Shown here piece by piece: positions 36,506-46,273 of a stretch of 64,000 nt of DNA. Both the position numbers and the translations under genes were made by a program. Position 1 is the stretch's first letter. Each line of letters starts with the position of its first letter. Below the pieces are notes generated by a model that worked only from the letters and a program-made list of their open reading frames with translations, was not told where the DNA came from and made no database searches. Origin of the DNA: Flectonema sp. DT1601 (lineage: Eukaryota > Euglenozoa > Diplonemea > Diplonemida > Diplonemidae); contig OZ025803.1 in assembly GCA_964019425.1 (NCBI GenBank), positions 919,001 to 983,000 of the forward strand, in the 5' to 3' direction.

Positions 36506-37936
36506 TCGGTGTCTGCCGCAATGTGGAATGGAGGGCCAAAGCCAAAAGCTTGCCCGGATCCACCTGAAACCACCACTAAAAGGACAGTTTTCTCATAGTT
36601 TGTGATTATTTATATGTTGTGGGAGGAAATAAATAGGCAAGGCTTATTACAGGTTTTGATGCCAAGGCTGACAATATACTGAGTTGAGGAAGTTGGGAGT
36701 GGAATAGGGGCAGTGAACTTTTGATTCAGGCCCTTCCCATCGGACAGGACGAAGACTTCTAAAACCTAAGATGAACCAATTGAGTTGAAACAAACAGATA
36801 ACAGAGACGCAACACATACCGGAACATCATCGCAAGCAATGCTTCGGACCTCCGTCGACCTTCGTTCTTCCGGCGGCAAAGGGAAACAAGAAAGAACGGG
36901 CAAAGAGACAAACCTGTTAGTTGGTGTTGTGTTGTTGTTAAAAACAAAAACATAAACGCCAGGAAGTTCGACAACGAAGACATCGACATCGATCGCTGCT
37001 CTGCAGATGTCCGGCGGGTGTTTGTCTACACTGTGTTTATTGTTTGTTTTTACCCTCAGGCTCAACCTTGGGGAAGAGAAGTAAAAATTCCGTCAATGTT
37101 GGCCTTCCTGTTCGAAGGTGCGCACCAATGACGATAAATAGAGTGGGGGGAGACCAGGGAAGGTTACACTGTGAGAACCTGTGAATGCGGTGGGAAGGTA
37201 TCGAGATACAGCAAGAAGGCTCATGTCAAATCGGTGAAACATCAAACATATTTGAAGCTTGTTGAGAGCGTGAAGAATAACGCTAGTGAAGGAGTTAATG
37301 AACATGATCGCTTGCTGGAATGCGAGAAAAGGTTGTCCGAGATAATGACCTTACTGAGCAAGGTTAGAGGTATGTGATATGATTTCATTGCAATTGCAAT
37401 GATGTCCTGGAGGGAAAAGGGAGCATTGATACAGCCCCCCTGTGGAAAGAGATAAGGGATTAAAACGGGGGCTCAGGCTATAGGTTTCTTTTCTTGTAGC
37501 ATACTTAAAAGGTGGCCTAAAAGGAAGAAAACATAAAAAGAAAAGCTAAATGGAAACGAAGGGATTTGGGAGAGGGCAAAACTTTTTTTTTTCTTTTTTT
37601 TTTTTTTTTTTTTTTTTTGTACCCGTGCTACACAGTTACAGAATGCCCGCAAACTCTCATAAGAATTTAGGGGCTGATTCGAGCAAGGAGCTAAGCCGAG
37701 GTTATTTTTAGCCGATAGCTTCACTGATCAGAAGAAGGTTATACTGCTTGAAAATACGATGCAAAAAGAAATGAGATGGTTAACAAAAATATTATAAAGG
37801 AAAGGAAAAAAGGAAACGGAATAAACATGAGAGATGGGACCTGTTGGTCAGCAAAGGTTTACTGTGTCAGTCAAAAACCACTAAGGATTTCAGGTCAGAC
37901 TCGAAACAAAGAGGAAAGAAGAAGGCCCACATGCTT

Positions 37937-38626
37937 TCAGTTGGAAGATCTCGTGGGCAGAATTTTCTTCACGATTTCGAGTATCTTCGTGTGCACATCA
38001 GCATCCTCCTCTCCTTTAGATAACACACTTAGAGTGTCAGTGTAGAGTTGGACGGAGTGAAGTACTCGTAAATTGTACCCCGTGAGGTCCATACATGAAA
38101 CCACGAAGCTGTGGAGGTCATCAACCGGTCTGGGCGTGTATTTGGTGAGTTTTTGGATCCACGGTGCTCTGAATTCCTCTGGGGCACCCTCGTGCAGAAC
38201 CTCTGAAGTGCCTTTGATGGCAGACCCCCAGTCATTGAGCAGCACAGTAGGGTCACCGTCGATTTGAGTTGAAAAAAAGTTGCTCGTTGTAACGTCACGG
38301 TGCACGTACTCTTTGGAATGGACAATTCGTAGGATATCCATCAAAGCAACTGCATCCTCGTAGTAAAATATCCGATCAGCTCTGTTAAAGTGACGGGCAA
38401 AAGGTTTAACAACAAGATACTTCCCTCCTGATGCAATGATCCTGAGGATGCGTTCACTAAGTCCCTCTGCGAGAGCAGTGAGAATCGATGCTTCTTTCTT
38501 CTGGCGATCCTCATTATCATACACCTTAAGCACTCCGCTGTTGTCAGCGAGACTGTACACATTACAAGTCGCACCTCGCCCACGCCATGGACCAGCAACG
38601 TACTCATTCCCGTTGATAGCCACTGG
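37937..38626 (-). pseudogene. Partial copy of the nuclease-kinase gene (kinase part only)
   Basis: Covers the last roughly 230 residues of the protein encoded at 43813-45477 (kinase lobe from the glycine-rich loop to the C-terminus), identical at protein level. The N-terminal coiled coil and nuclease domain are absent because the copy ends at a junction with the YR retrotransposon at 38626. Treated as a recent fossil copy. Confidence 0.85.
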
Positions 38627-38739
38627 ATTCAGGCAACGAGAATTTTCTACTGGATGGCGAAGCCGAGCTTCAGACCGCAGAAACATCAACTCTAGGAACG
38701 CTAGAAGGAGATGTAATAAAAAGAGCAGTCTTAAATATT

Positions 38740-39648
38740 TTGCAACAGAGTGTCAAGAAAAAGAAGCAATCGGAGGACGAAGTGGACCCGGACGAGGCCG
38801 AGGAGAGGATTCAAGGCCTGGTCGAGAAGACTTGGGCGAAGCCAACAACGGTTGCAAGAAGAGCACTGTGGGACAGGTTGAACAGATGGATCCAATTGAA
38901 CGACCTTCCCTTGAACGCAAACTCGGCAGTTCTGTTTGTGGCGGCAACAGGAGCGGCCCCATCTGCCCTCCTTACGTATTCAAAGCACCTGTCAGCGATG
39001 ATGGGGAAGCTGGGAATGGAGACAAGTCCGTTATCAATAATGGGTACTTCGTTGAGAGCCGCTGGTGCCGAGATTCCAAGCAGGCAGGCAGAACCGATGG
39101 CGAAGGAAGATTTGGTGAAGTGGGCCAAGACACAAAAAGTGAATGTCCGGTTGGCACTCATGATCTGCTGGAAGACCGCGTCCCGGTGGGGAGAGGTGGC
39201 GACCCTGTCAAGCGAGCAGGTGAATGTGATAAGCAGAAACGAGGTGATTGTCGACTGGGCAACGAACCCCAAGGGCAGAAAGCGGAATCCGTTCTACCCT
39301 GGAAGGTGGGCAGTTATCGTGGGAGACCTGGTGGAGGAGATCGCGTCCGACAACATCCAGTTAGGAAAGTACGAAAGACTGACGGAGTGGGACACAGCAA
39401 AGTTGGTGCAGGAATGGAGAAGGGAGAAGTACATGAAGAAGTACTCGGCGCACTCCATCAAGCGAGGGGCGATAAGTCGCCTGTTCGAACAGTTGGCGAG
39501 CGGAGAGGATATCAGGGAGGAATTAATAAGCCGCCTCGCGAAGCACAGCACAACCGCCGCCCTCTCGAACACAACGATCCGGTACGGAGGAAACCCAGTG
39601 GCATTGGCCCGGGCATTGCGAACATCGGAGGTGACGATTCACCTCTGA
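38740..39648 (+). CDS. Tyrosine recombinase of the YR retrotransposon
   Basis: 302 residues. Residues 1-120 are a helical SAM-like N-terminal domain. The catalytic domain shows the standard set in order: Arg149 (TASRWGEVATL), His238 and Arg242 (HSIKRG), His269 (LAKHS) and the nucleophile Tyr282 (IRYGG). Such enzymes integrate circular cDNA by strand exchange at short identical sequences, without the target duplications made by DDE integrases. That fits the short CTGT shared at the junctions here. Confidence 0.9.
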   Translation: MQQSVKKKKQSEDEVDPDEAEERIQGLVEKTWAKPTTVARRALWDRLNRWIQLNDLPLNANSAVLFVAATGAAPSALLTYSKHLSAMMGKLGMETSPLSIMGTSLRAAGAEIPSRQAEPMAKEDLVKWAKTQKVNVRLALMICWKTASRWGEVATLSSEQVNVISRNEVIVDWATNPKGRKRNPFYPGRWAVIVGDLVEEIASDNIQLGKYERLTEWDTAKLVQEWRREKYMKKYSAHSIKRGAISRLFEQLASGEDIREELISRLAKHSTTAALSNTTIRYGGNPVALARALRTSEVTIHL

Positions 39649-39662
39649 CCTGTATTAGGAAA

Positions 39663-41345
39663 ATGAGGGCGCAGTTTACTCACAGAGGAAAGAGTACTCG
39701 TCTGCCTTCAACAGTTGAGGAGAGGGGCGCGCCGTTGCATGTCTCGAAGATACCGGAGATGAATCTCAGACATGTCAGGTCACGAATGCTACCTTCGATA
39801 AGGAAGCGTTTTGAACATGTATGGTCACTCACATTTAATTATATCAACAAACAGGAAAAAGAAAGTAGAAAGAAGAAATCAAGGTTTTCAGCAGACCATG
39901 CTAAGAAGCTGGCTGAGTGTCATATTGCCGTTCCTTTTAATTTATCTGAGTCAAGGGCGCATAATGTGCCATTTACTGTTTTCGAAGAAAGAGAGTCTGG
40001 AAATAGACAGAGGTTTATTTTGTGGACAAAAGAAGAGAACGAAAGAATCACAGGGGAGGGGTATGTTCCTTTTGTCCCGTTGAAACACATTTCGGAATAC
40101 CTGGGTGCAGTTGACTCAGAGGTTGCATCTCTGAGAGACTTCAAAACTGGTTTTTACCAGGTTGCAATCCCAGAAGAGGCAAGAGGCCTGTTTGCGTTTC
40201 AGGATTCCGAGGGTGCTTCGTATGCCTTGACCAGACTGCCCATGGGGCATGTTTGTGCACCGGAAATAATGAACACCGTGGCTGCTGTGGTAGCAGGTGA
40301 CCCGCTTTTTGTCAAGGACAGGTATGCGGAGAAGGATGTTGGGATCCATTGGTGGATCGACAATATCAGGTATTTCGGTGGAAGGGAGAAGGTGCACAGT
40401 GCAACAGAAAGATTGGATAAACTGGCATCTGAATGCAACATTTCTTGGAAACCACAGGATACAGTTAACTGTGGTGGATCTTATGATTTTCTTGGTGTTT
40501 CTTTTTTACATAATGCAAAGGAAGTGGGCTTAGGTGCCAAGATTAGAAGAGGTATTTTCAAGTGTGATTTAAATCGTATGACTGCCTCGAGTATCGAGTC
40601 ATTAGGGGGGAGACTTCTACATGCGAGTGCAATTTCAGGTGTTCCACCTGGGCGTTACTGGTTTGCTTTAAAGTTTCTGAGAAGAGTAACAAACAAGCTC
40701 AACAAGGGCTCTTTACGTGTTGAACAGGAAGTGGTTATTCCCCCCTCTGTGAAAAGAGAGTTTTTCAATTGGTGTAAGTCGGTCCAGAAGAAAAGGATCA
40801 TTAAGTTGAATGGGACAAAGAAAAAGAAAGCTGAGGTATTTGTTGATGCCTCGCTCCAAGGGTGGGGCGGGGTTATTGTTTGGGAATCTGGAGAATTGGA
40901 AATCCTGGGAGGGGCATGGCCATATGGTGGGAGTCGCCACATTAACATTCTTGAAGCTGATGCTCTGGCCAGGACTCTGGGTGGAATCAGCCATGCTGAC
41001 CACCTGGACATCTGGGTAGACAATACCTCGGTATGTGGAGCATTCAGGAAGAGAATGTGTGTAAGATCGCATGATTTGAACTTTTTTGTTATAAAAGCAG
41101 TGGAGAGAATTTTGTTTTTTAAGTGTTCTTTTTCTTTAAAATGGGTGAGTACGAAGTACAACCCAGCAGATATTCCATCTAGGGAAGCAATATCTTCGGC
41201 TACCAGGCAGAAGGTAGAACTTGCGCTGGGGGAATTCTTTAACTCGCGGCGGGGTGGTGGAGCCGGCAACCCAACGAACAGAACTGGGACCGGCAGCGGC
41301 GTCCAGCCCATCCATGGCGGACCCACCACAACCCCAACGCGGTGA
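39663..41345 (+). CDS. Reverse transcriptase-RNase H of the YR retrotransposon
   Basis: About 560 residues from the ATG at 39663, 15 bases after the recombinase stop. The RT region includes the VPLKHISEYLGAVDSEVASLRDFKTGFYQVAIP block, the LTRLPMGHVCAPEIMN block and a palm motif in IHWWIDNIRYFGG. The RNase H region starts at AEVFVDASLQGWGG and continues through the LEADALA and WVDNTSVCGAF blocks to YNPADIPSR. These blocks are typical of DIRS/VIPER-type polymerases. An overlapping upstream open stretch in the same phase back to 38436 is antisense to the kinase and a shadow of the recombinase gene. Confidence 0.85.
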   Translation: MRAQFTHRGKSTRLPSTVEERGAPLHVSKIPEMNLRHVRSRMLPSIRKRFEHVWSLTFNYINKQEKESRKKKSRFSADHAKKLAECHIAVPFNLSESRAHNVPFTVFEERESGNRQRFILWTKEENERITGEGYVPFVPLKHISEYLGAVDSEVASLRDFKTGFYQVAIPEEARGLFAFQDSEGASYALTRLPMGHVCAPEIMNTVAAVVAGDPLFVKDRYAEKDVGIHWWIDNIRYFGGREKVHSATERLDKLASECNISWKPQDTVNCGGSYDFLGVSFLHNAKEVGLGAKIRRGIFKCDLNRMTASSIESLGGRLLHASAISGVPPGRYWFALKFLRRVTNKLNKGSLRVEQEVVIPPSVKREFFNWCKSVQKKRIIKLNGTKKKKAEVFVDASLQGWGGVIVWESGELEILGGAWPYGGSRHINILEADALARTLGGISHADHLDIWVDNTSVCGAFRKRMCVRSHDLNFFVIKAVERILFFKCSFSLKWVSTKYNPADIPSREAISSATRQKVELALGEFFNSRRGGGAGNPTNRTGTGSGVQPIHGGPTTTPTR

Positions 41346-41926
41346 CCTACTCGCATGGGTAGTCCACCAAGTTGACCATTGTTTAGTTTATTGATATCAC
41401 CGAGTGATTTGTTTCTCATGTTTCCTTTCTTCCAAACAGGTGCCCAAAGGATGCAAGATAATTACTGTTAAATATATTTCAGTAATTTGCAGCATCCCAA
41501 AGCACCGTTTCAACAAGCATCGAATTTTTCGATGCGTTCCCATAATGTAAATCCAACATTATGATTATTAGTTTCTTAATACCAATTCTTAATTCACACC
41601 CATTTATCAGATTTCGAACCCCGTTTCGCGCATACCATTTTCACGAATTTTAAATTCCCACCCACCCACACCTTTTTAAAAAAAAAAAAAAAAAAAGTCC
41701 CACCCACCGACCCTCCATCGCCGGCAACCCAACGAACAGAACTGGGACCGGCAGCGGCGTCCAGCCCATCCATGGCGGACCCACCACAACCCCAACGCGG
41801 TGACCTACTCGCATGGGTAGTCCACCAAGTTGACCATTGTTTAGTTTATTGATATCACCGAGTGATTTGTTTCTCATGTTTCCTTTCTTCCAAACAGGTG
41901 CCCAAAGGATGCAAGATAATTACTGT
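41262..41926 (+). repeat. Two near-identical roughly 206-bp 3'-end repeats of the YR element
   Basis: 41262-41468 and 41721-41926 are almost identical (CCGGCAACCCAACGAAC start, ATAATTACTGT end). A diverged third copy lies at 35848-36050. Each contains a pyrimidine-rich stretch and AG (TTCCAAACAG) about 30 bases before the end. Confidence 0.9.
41469..41926 (+). mobile_element. Second short YR-element derivative, joined head to tail to the larger element
   Basis: Starts TAAATATATTTCAGTAATTTG directly after the end of the larger element, contains a perfect hairpin near 41517-41535 and an A-run at about 41680, and ends with the second roughly 206-bp repeat. No coding capacity. The following ACTTTATTG (41927-41935) is the SL-like 3' half again. 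Confidence 0.78.
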
Positions 41927-42069
41927 ACTTTATTGTTTTTTCCCTCCCTCGCCCCATCCCCGTCAGCGAGTAGGAAAGCGCAGCTAGGAATTTTTCCACG
42001 CAAGCGGATCCCACAACCCGACCACCCTTCCCCACGCTCATCCCATCCGCCCTCCCCCACCCCAACAAA

Positions 42070-42381
42070 ATGAAATCGGCGGCAGCCACGATACAGGCGC
42101 AACAGACCGGAGTGGGTACGGAGAGGTCTAGGGAAGAGATCGGTCCGCTGCTCATCGCGGCATGCGCGTGTAGAGGAAGGACGGGGGCTGTCACCACAAT
42201 GACAAAGCAGACACCATCACCGAAGAAGCAGCCACCACCGATCCCTATGTGTGACTTGTGCGGCCAAAACAGCCACAATAAACACAACAAAAAAGGTTTG
42301 CACCCTTTTGCCTCTTTGTTTCTTTCTCGCCGCTCGCCGTCAAGCACACATTGGGATAGATTAGATGGGTATGCTGGATGA
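42070..42381 (+). CDS. Hypothetical small basic protein of the duplicated unit, copy 2
   Basis: Identical to the frame at 36194-36505 (Thr/Pro/Lys-rich, C-x-x-C..H..H cluster). Same reservations about the 3' part of the frame. Confidence 0.3.
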   Translation: MKSAAATIQAQQTGVGTERSREEIGPLLIAACACRGRTGAVTTMTKQTPSPKKQPPPIPMCDLCGQNSHNKHNKKGLHPFASLFLSRRSPSSTHWDRLDGYAG

Positions 42382-42659
42382 TCGGTGTCTGCCGCAATGT
42401 GGAATGGAGGGCCAAAGCCAAAAGCTTGCCCGGATCCACCTGAAACCACCACTAAAAGGACAGTTTTCTCATAGTTTGTGATTATTTATATGTTGTGGGA
42501 GGAAATAAATAGGCAAGGCTTATTACAGGTTTTGATGCCAAGGCTGACAATATACTGAGTTGAGGAAGTTGGGAGTGGAATAGGGGCAGTGAACTTTTGA
42601 TTCAGGCCCTTCCCATCGGACAGGACGAAGACTTCTAAAACCTAAGATGAACCAATTGA

Positions 42660-43029
42660 GTTGAAACAAACAGATAACAGAGACGCAACACATACCGGAA
42701 CATCATCGCAAGCAATGCTTCGGACCTCCGTCGACCTTCGTTCTTCCGGCGGCAAAGGGAAACAAGAAAGAACGGGCAAAGAGACAAACCTGTTAGTTGG
42801 TGTTGTGTTGTTGTTAAAAACAAAAACATAAACGCCAGGAAGTTCGACAACGAAGACATCGACATCGATCGCTGCTCTGCAGATGTCCGGCGGGTGTTTG
42901 TCTACACTGTGTTTATTGTTTGTTTTTACCCTCAGGCTCAACCTTGGGGAAGAGAAGTAAAAATTCCGTCAATGTTGGCCTTCCTGTTCGAAGGTGCGCA
43001 CCAATGACGATAAATAGAGTGGGGGGAGA
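42660..43029. repeat. 370-bp sub-repeat (three copies)
   Basis: Copies at 36784-37153, 42660-43029 and 46274-46644, all in the same orientation. The third differs slightly and lies beyond the complete zinc-finger gene, so the nuclease-kinase gene is flanked by direct repeats. Confidence 0.88.
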
Positions 43030-43046
43030 CCAGGGAAGGTTACACT

Positions 43047-43253
43047 GTGAGAACCTGTGAATGCGGTGGGAAGGTATCGAGATACAGCAAGAAGGCTCAT
43101 GTCAAATCGGTGAAACATCAAACATATTTGAAGCTTGTTGAGAGCGTGAAGAATAACGCTAGTGAAGGAGTTAATGAACATGATCGCTTGCTGGAATGCG
43201 AGAAAAGGTTGTCCGAGATAATGACCTTACTGAGCAAGGTTAGAGGTATGTGA
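43047..43253 (+). pseudogene. N-terminally shortened zinc-finger gene copy
   Basis: Encodes the CECGGKVSRYSKKAH..SVKHQTYL finger and the following helix seen in the complete gene at 45673-45927. The sequence before the finger is replaced by the 370-bp sub-repeat (42660-43029). An identical copy is at 37171-37377. Confidence 0.6.
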
Positions 43254-43812
43254 TATGATTTCATTGCAATTGCAATGATGTCCTGGAGGGAAAAGGGAGC
43301 ATTGATACAGCCCCCCTGTGGAAAGAGATAAGGGATTAAAACGGGGGCTCAGGCTATAGGTTTCTTTTCTTGTAGCATACTTAAAAGGTGGCCTAAAAGG
43401 AAGAAAACATAAAAAGAAAAGCTAAATGGAAACGAAGGGATTTGGGAGAGGGCAAAACTTTTTTTTTTCTTTTTTTTTTTTTTTTTTTTTTTTTGTACCC
43501 GTGCTACACAGTTACAGAATGCCCGCAAACTCTCATAAGAATTTAGGGGCTGATTCGAGCAAGGAGCTAAGCCGAGGTTATTTTTAGCCGATAGCTTCAC
43601 TGATCAGAAGAAGGTTATACTGCTTGAAAATACGATGCAAAAAGAAATGAGATGGTTAACAAAAATATTATAAAGGAAAGGAAAAAAGGAAACGGAATAA
43701 ACATGAGAGATGGGACCTGTTGGTCAGCAAAGGTTTACTGTGTCAGTCAAAAACCACTAAGGATTTCAGGTCAGACTCGAAACAAAGAGGAAAGAAGAAG
43801 GCCCACATGCTT

Positions 43813-45477
43813 TCAGTTGGAAGATCTCGTGGGCAGAATTTTCTTCACGATTTCGAGTATCTTCGTGTGCACATCAGCATCCTCCTCTCCTTTAGATAAC
43901 ACACTTAGAGTGTCAGTGTAGAGTTGGACGGAGTGAAGTACTCGTAAATTGTACCCCGTGAGGTCCATACATGAAACCACGAAGCTGTGGAGGTCATCAA
44001 CCGGTCTGGGCGTGTATTTGGTGAGTTTTTGGATCCACGGTGCTCTGAATTCCTCTGGGGCACCCTCGTGCAGAACCTCTGAAGTGCCTTTGATGGCAGA
44101 CCCCCAGTCATTGAGCAGCACAGTAGGGTCACCGTCGATTTGAGTTGAAAAAAAGTTGCTCGTTGTAACGTCACGGTGCACGTACTCTTTGGAATGGACA
44201 ATTCGTAGGATATCCATCAAAGCAACTGCATCCTCGTAGTAAAATATCCGATCAGCTCTGTTAAAGTGACGGGCAAAAGGTTTAACAACAAGATACTTCC
44301 CTCCTGATGCAATGATCCTGAGGATGCGTTCACTAAGTCCCTCTGCGAGAGCAGTGAGAATCGATGCTTCTTTCTTCTGGCGATCCTCATTATCATACAC
44401 CTTAAGCACTCCGCTGTTGTCAGCGAGACTGTACACATTACAAGTCGCACCTCGCCCACGCCATGGACCAGCAACGTACTCATTCCCGTTGATAGCCACT
44501 GGCTCGCACATTCCAAAATCAAAGCTGCTGCTTTCCATGAACCCTCGTACGGTCTTCCAGGCACTTTCTTTTTCATTTACATCACTGTACTCATACTTTG
44601 TCATTCCTTCCCCATGTTCTCCAAACTCACAGCGCATAACTAAGGATTGATACCCGTTAAAGAGCATGCCATAGACAACCCTCCTTCGACCCTGAAAGTG
44701 TGCAATTCTGCTCAACTTGTCCAGCAGTTCACCTTTAGTCTCGTTGCTGTTGATGCTAACATTCGGTGCTTTCAATTCAATTATGGCAATGAGTGTGTGT
44801 GTTTCAGCCGTCTTGCCCTTCAATGTGCAGGACAGGTCAGGGCACTGAGCGTTGAGTTCTCCCTTTGAATCCTTGAGACAGGAAGAGTTATGGGTGTCAT
44901 GCCACGTGAGAGACATGTTTTTGGCATTATCAAATAAGTCGGCAAACGCACTCTGAAGGTCTGCTTCCTCCGTTGCTTCTTTACAACTTGATTTGCATTT
45001 CGTCCATCCTTCTTGCCAGGTGTCACCGGAGTAGCTCCGAACGATATTGCTGTTGTGTGAACCTAGTTCTGATACCTTGAGCGTAAGCTCGCTGCGCGTT
45101 AAAGCAAATGTGTCTGAGCTCTTGGGTCTCTTCAAAATATGCTGTTGCACCTCCTCCACCGCCTCTGCCAAGCGTTTAATCTTGGCATTAGGTTCCCTGA
45201 GTGCAGCCAATTTTGCTGCTACATCTTCACCTTTTGTCAGGAGATTTAGTCGTTCTTTGGCTTTTGTGATATTTTGCTCGAGGTCACTGGCTTCAAGTTC
45301 TGCTAATGCACAATCGTCTGTCTCTGTTTTCTTTTCTTTCGCCATCCTCATTATTTTTACTTTAAGAATTCGCAGGTCCTTCTGCAACTCCTTTACCTTC
45401 GCATCCAACTCCTTTCTCTGCTCCTTTGCGTCTGCCTGGAACTTGTCCACCATCTCCAAATCATGGCTCTCTGCCAT
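43813..45477 (-). CDS. Coiled coil-PD-(D/E)XK nuclease-protein kinase fusion (Crinkler/CR-effector-like)
   Basis: 554 residues from the ATG at 45475-45477, which follows a CCCGCCCCAG acceptor-like site; the open frame upstream lacks support. Residues about 10-115 form a coiled coil. A restriction-endonuclease-fold domain spans about 165-315, with the motif pair P213-D214 and E234-L-K236 in IAIIELKAP. A divergent protein kinase follows: glycine-rich GRGATCNVY (341-349), Lys359 in VLKVYD, Glu370, HRD at 434-436 with Asn441, and D457-W-G in place of DFG. The nuclease-kinase pairing is known from CR/Crinkler-type effectors and from transposon-linked genes in fungi and protists. A genome-conflict or mobile-element role is inferred. 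The gene is single-exon, flanked by direct repeats and next to a YR retrotransposon. Confidence 0.82.
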   Translation of the reverse strand: MAESHDLEMVDKFQADAKEQRKELDAKVKELQKDLRILKVKIMRMAKEKKTETDDCALAELEASDLEQNITKAKERLNLLTKGEDVAAKLAALREPNAKIKRLAEAVEEVQQHILKRPKSSDTFALTRSELTLKVSELGSHNSNIVRSYSGDTWQEGWTKCKSSCKEATEEADLQSAFADLFDNAKNMSLTWHDTHNSSCLKDSKGELNAQCPDLSCTLKGKTAETHTLIAIIELKAPNVSINSNETKGELLDKLSRIAHFQGRRRVVYGMLFNGYQSLVMRCEFGEHGEGMTKYEYSDVNEKESAWKTVRGFMESSSFDFGMCEPVAINGNEYVAGPWRGRGATCNVYSLADNSGVLKVYDNEDRQKKEASILTALAEGLSERILRIIASGGKYLVVKPFARHFNRADRIFYYEDAVALMDILRIVHSKEYVHRDVTTSNFFSTQIDGDPTVLLNDWGSAIKGTSEVLHEGAPEEFRAPWIQKLTKYTPRPVDDLHSFVVSCMDLTGYNLRVLHSVQLYTDTLSVLSKGEEDADVHTKILEIVKKILPTRSSN

Positions 45478-45672
45478 TGTTTTGTTTTTGTTTTTGGTTT
45501 CGTTTTCTGGGGCGGGAAGTAATAAATGACTAAAAAATAACACATCCAGAAAGTAACACGCTCGTGGGACTACTGCGAGACTTCCGCGGGACTGTTGCAG
45601 GTTTTCTACGGGACATCCACAATTTTAGGTTCATTTAAAATCAACCCTTAAATATAAAAACTCACTATAAAA

Positions 45673-45927
45673 ATGGGCAGACCACAAAATGGTAAGATTA
45701 AGACCAAGGAAGGGTATACTGTGAGAACCTGTGAATGCGGTGGGAAGGTATCGAGATACAGCGAAAAGGCACATTTCGAGTCAGTGAAACATCAAACATA
45801 TTTGAGACTTGTTGAAAGCATGAAGAATGGGACAACTGAAAGGGTTAACGAACATGATCACCTGCTGGAGTGTGAGAAGAAGCTGTCGGAGATTATGACT
45901 CTGCTAAACGGTGTAAAGAGTCGCTGA
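45673..45927 (+). CDS. Small zinc-finger protein (84 residues)
   Basis: Complete frame beginning MGRPQNGKIKTKEGYTVR, then C-E-C-G-G-x(5)-Y-x(3)-A-H-x(5)-K-H (about residues 19-39), then a coiled helix (about 60-80). The C-x-C-G-G..H..H arrangement recalls small fingers common in large DNA viruses and in some mobile elements. It is divergently oriented to the nuclease-kinase gene, 195 bases away, and its 5' part is separated from the shortened copies by the sub-repeat. Function unknown. The partial copies at 37171 and 43047 differ at several residues, so the family is evolving as protein. Confidence 0.55.
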   Translation: MGRPQNGKIKTKEGYTVRTCECGGKVSRYSEKAHFESVKHQTYLRLVESMKNGTTERVNEHDHLLECEKKLSEIMTLLNGVKSR

Positions 45928-46273
45928 TACCTTGATATTGCATCGATTTCATTGCGATTGTAATGACATTTCCTGTTGAATGAATGTAATAACTTAAGTT
46001 GGACGAACATGATTAATGGGACGAAACGAAAAGGAAAAACAAGTAATTATATCTCAAAGCACCCAACGTGACCTTGGGCCGAGCGGTATCGTTCGTTCAA
46101 ACAGTAAAATAGAGAGGAAAATAAATTTAGAGAGGAAAATAAAGAAAAATGTCAATCACACATGTGGGTGTCATAGTTCCCAATCGAATGAGGGAGTGGG
46201 AAAGATGTAGCCATGGTTCTATTCTCGAAGACTTGGTAATGTGTGCTTGTAATATTTTGCAGACATTTCGTAA
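45928..46273. other. Spacer after the zinc-finger gene
   Basis: AT-rich; short A-rich frames only. Nothing recognised. Confidence 0.4.

Larger units (their letters stand above)
36060..38626. repeat. First copy of a 2.57-kb unit (partial nuclease-kinase gene)
   Basis: Nearly identical to 41936-44502 (offset 5876). It contains a small plus-strand frame (36194-36505), a 370-bp sub-repeat (36784-37153), a shortened zinc-finger frame (37171-37377), a long T-run (about 37583-37618) and the C-terminal part of the nuclease-kinase gene on the minus strand (ending at 37937). Similarity stops abruptly at 38626. Confidence 0.92.
38627..41468 (+). mobile_element. YR retrotransposon, VIPER-like gene order (recombinase then RT-RNase H)
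   Basis: Plus-strand element with a tyrosine recombinase frame (38740-39648) followed within 15 bases by an RT-RNase H frame (39663-41345), then a roughly 200-bp 3' region (41262-41468) that ends CAAGATAATTACTGT. The order recombinase before RT is the one known for kinetoplastid VIPER, unlike DIRS or Ngaro, where the recombinase comes last. The 5' terminus seen in the short derivatives is absent; the left side abuts the partial kinase gene instead, so the copy is incomplete at that end. The frames themselves look open and young. Confidence 0.82.
41936..44502. repeat. Second copy of the 2.57-kb unit
   Basis: Same content as 36060-38626 with almost no difference. Here it continues into the whole nuclease-kinase gene (to 45477) and a complete zinc-finger gene. 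Confidence 0.92.

Noticed and set aside
36194-36577. Antisense frame of about 212 residues over the start of the 2.57-kb unit
   Set aside because: No start support and biased composition; the plus-strand frame is the better, though weak, candidate.
38436-39662. Upstream half of a 969-residue plus-strand open frame
   Set aside because: It is antisense to the kinase copy and overlaps the recombinase gene in another phase, with no domain. Only the part from 39663 is coding.
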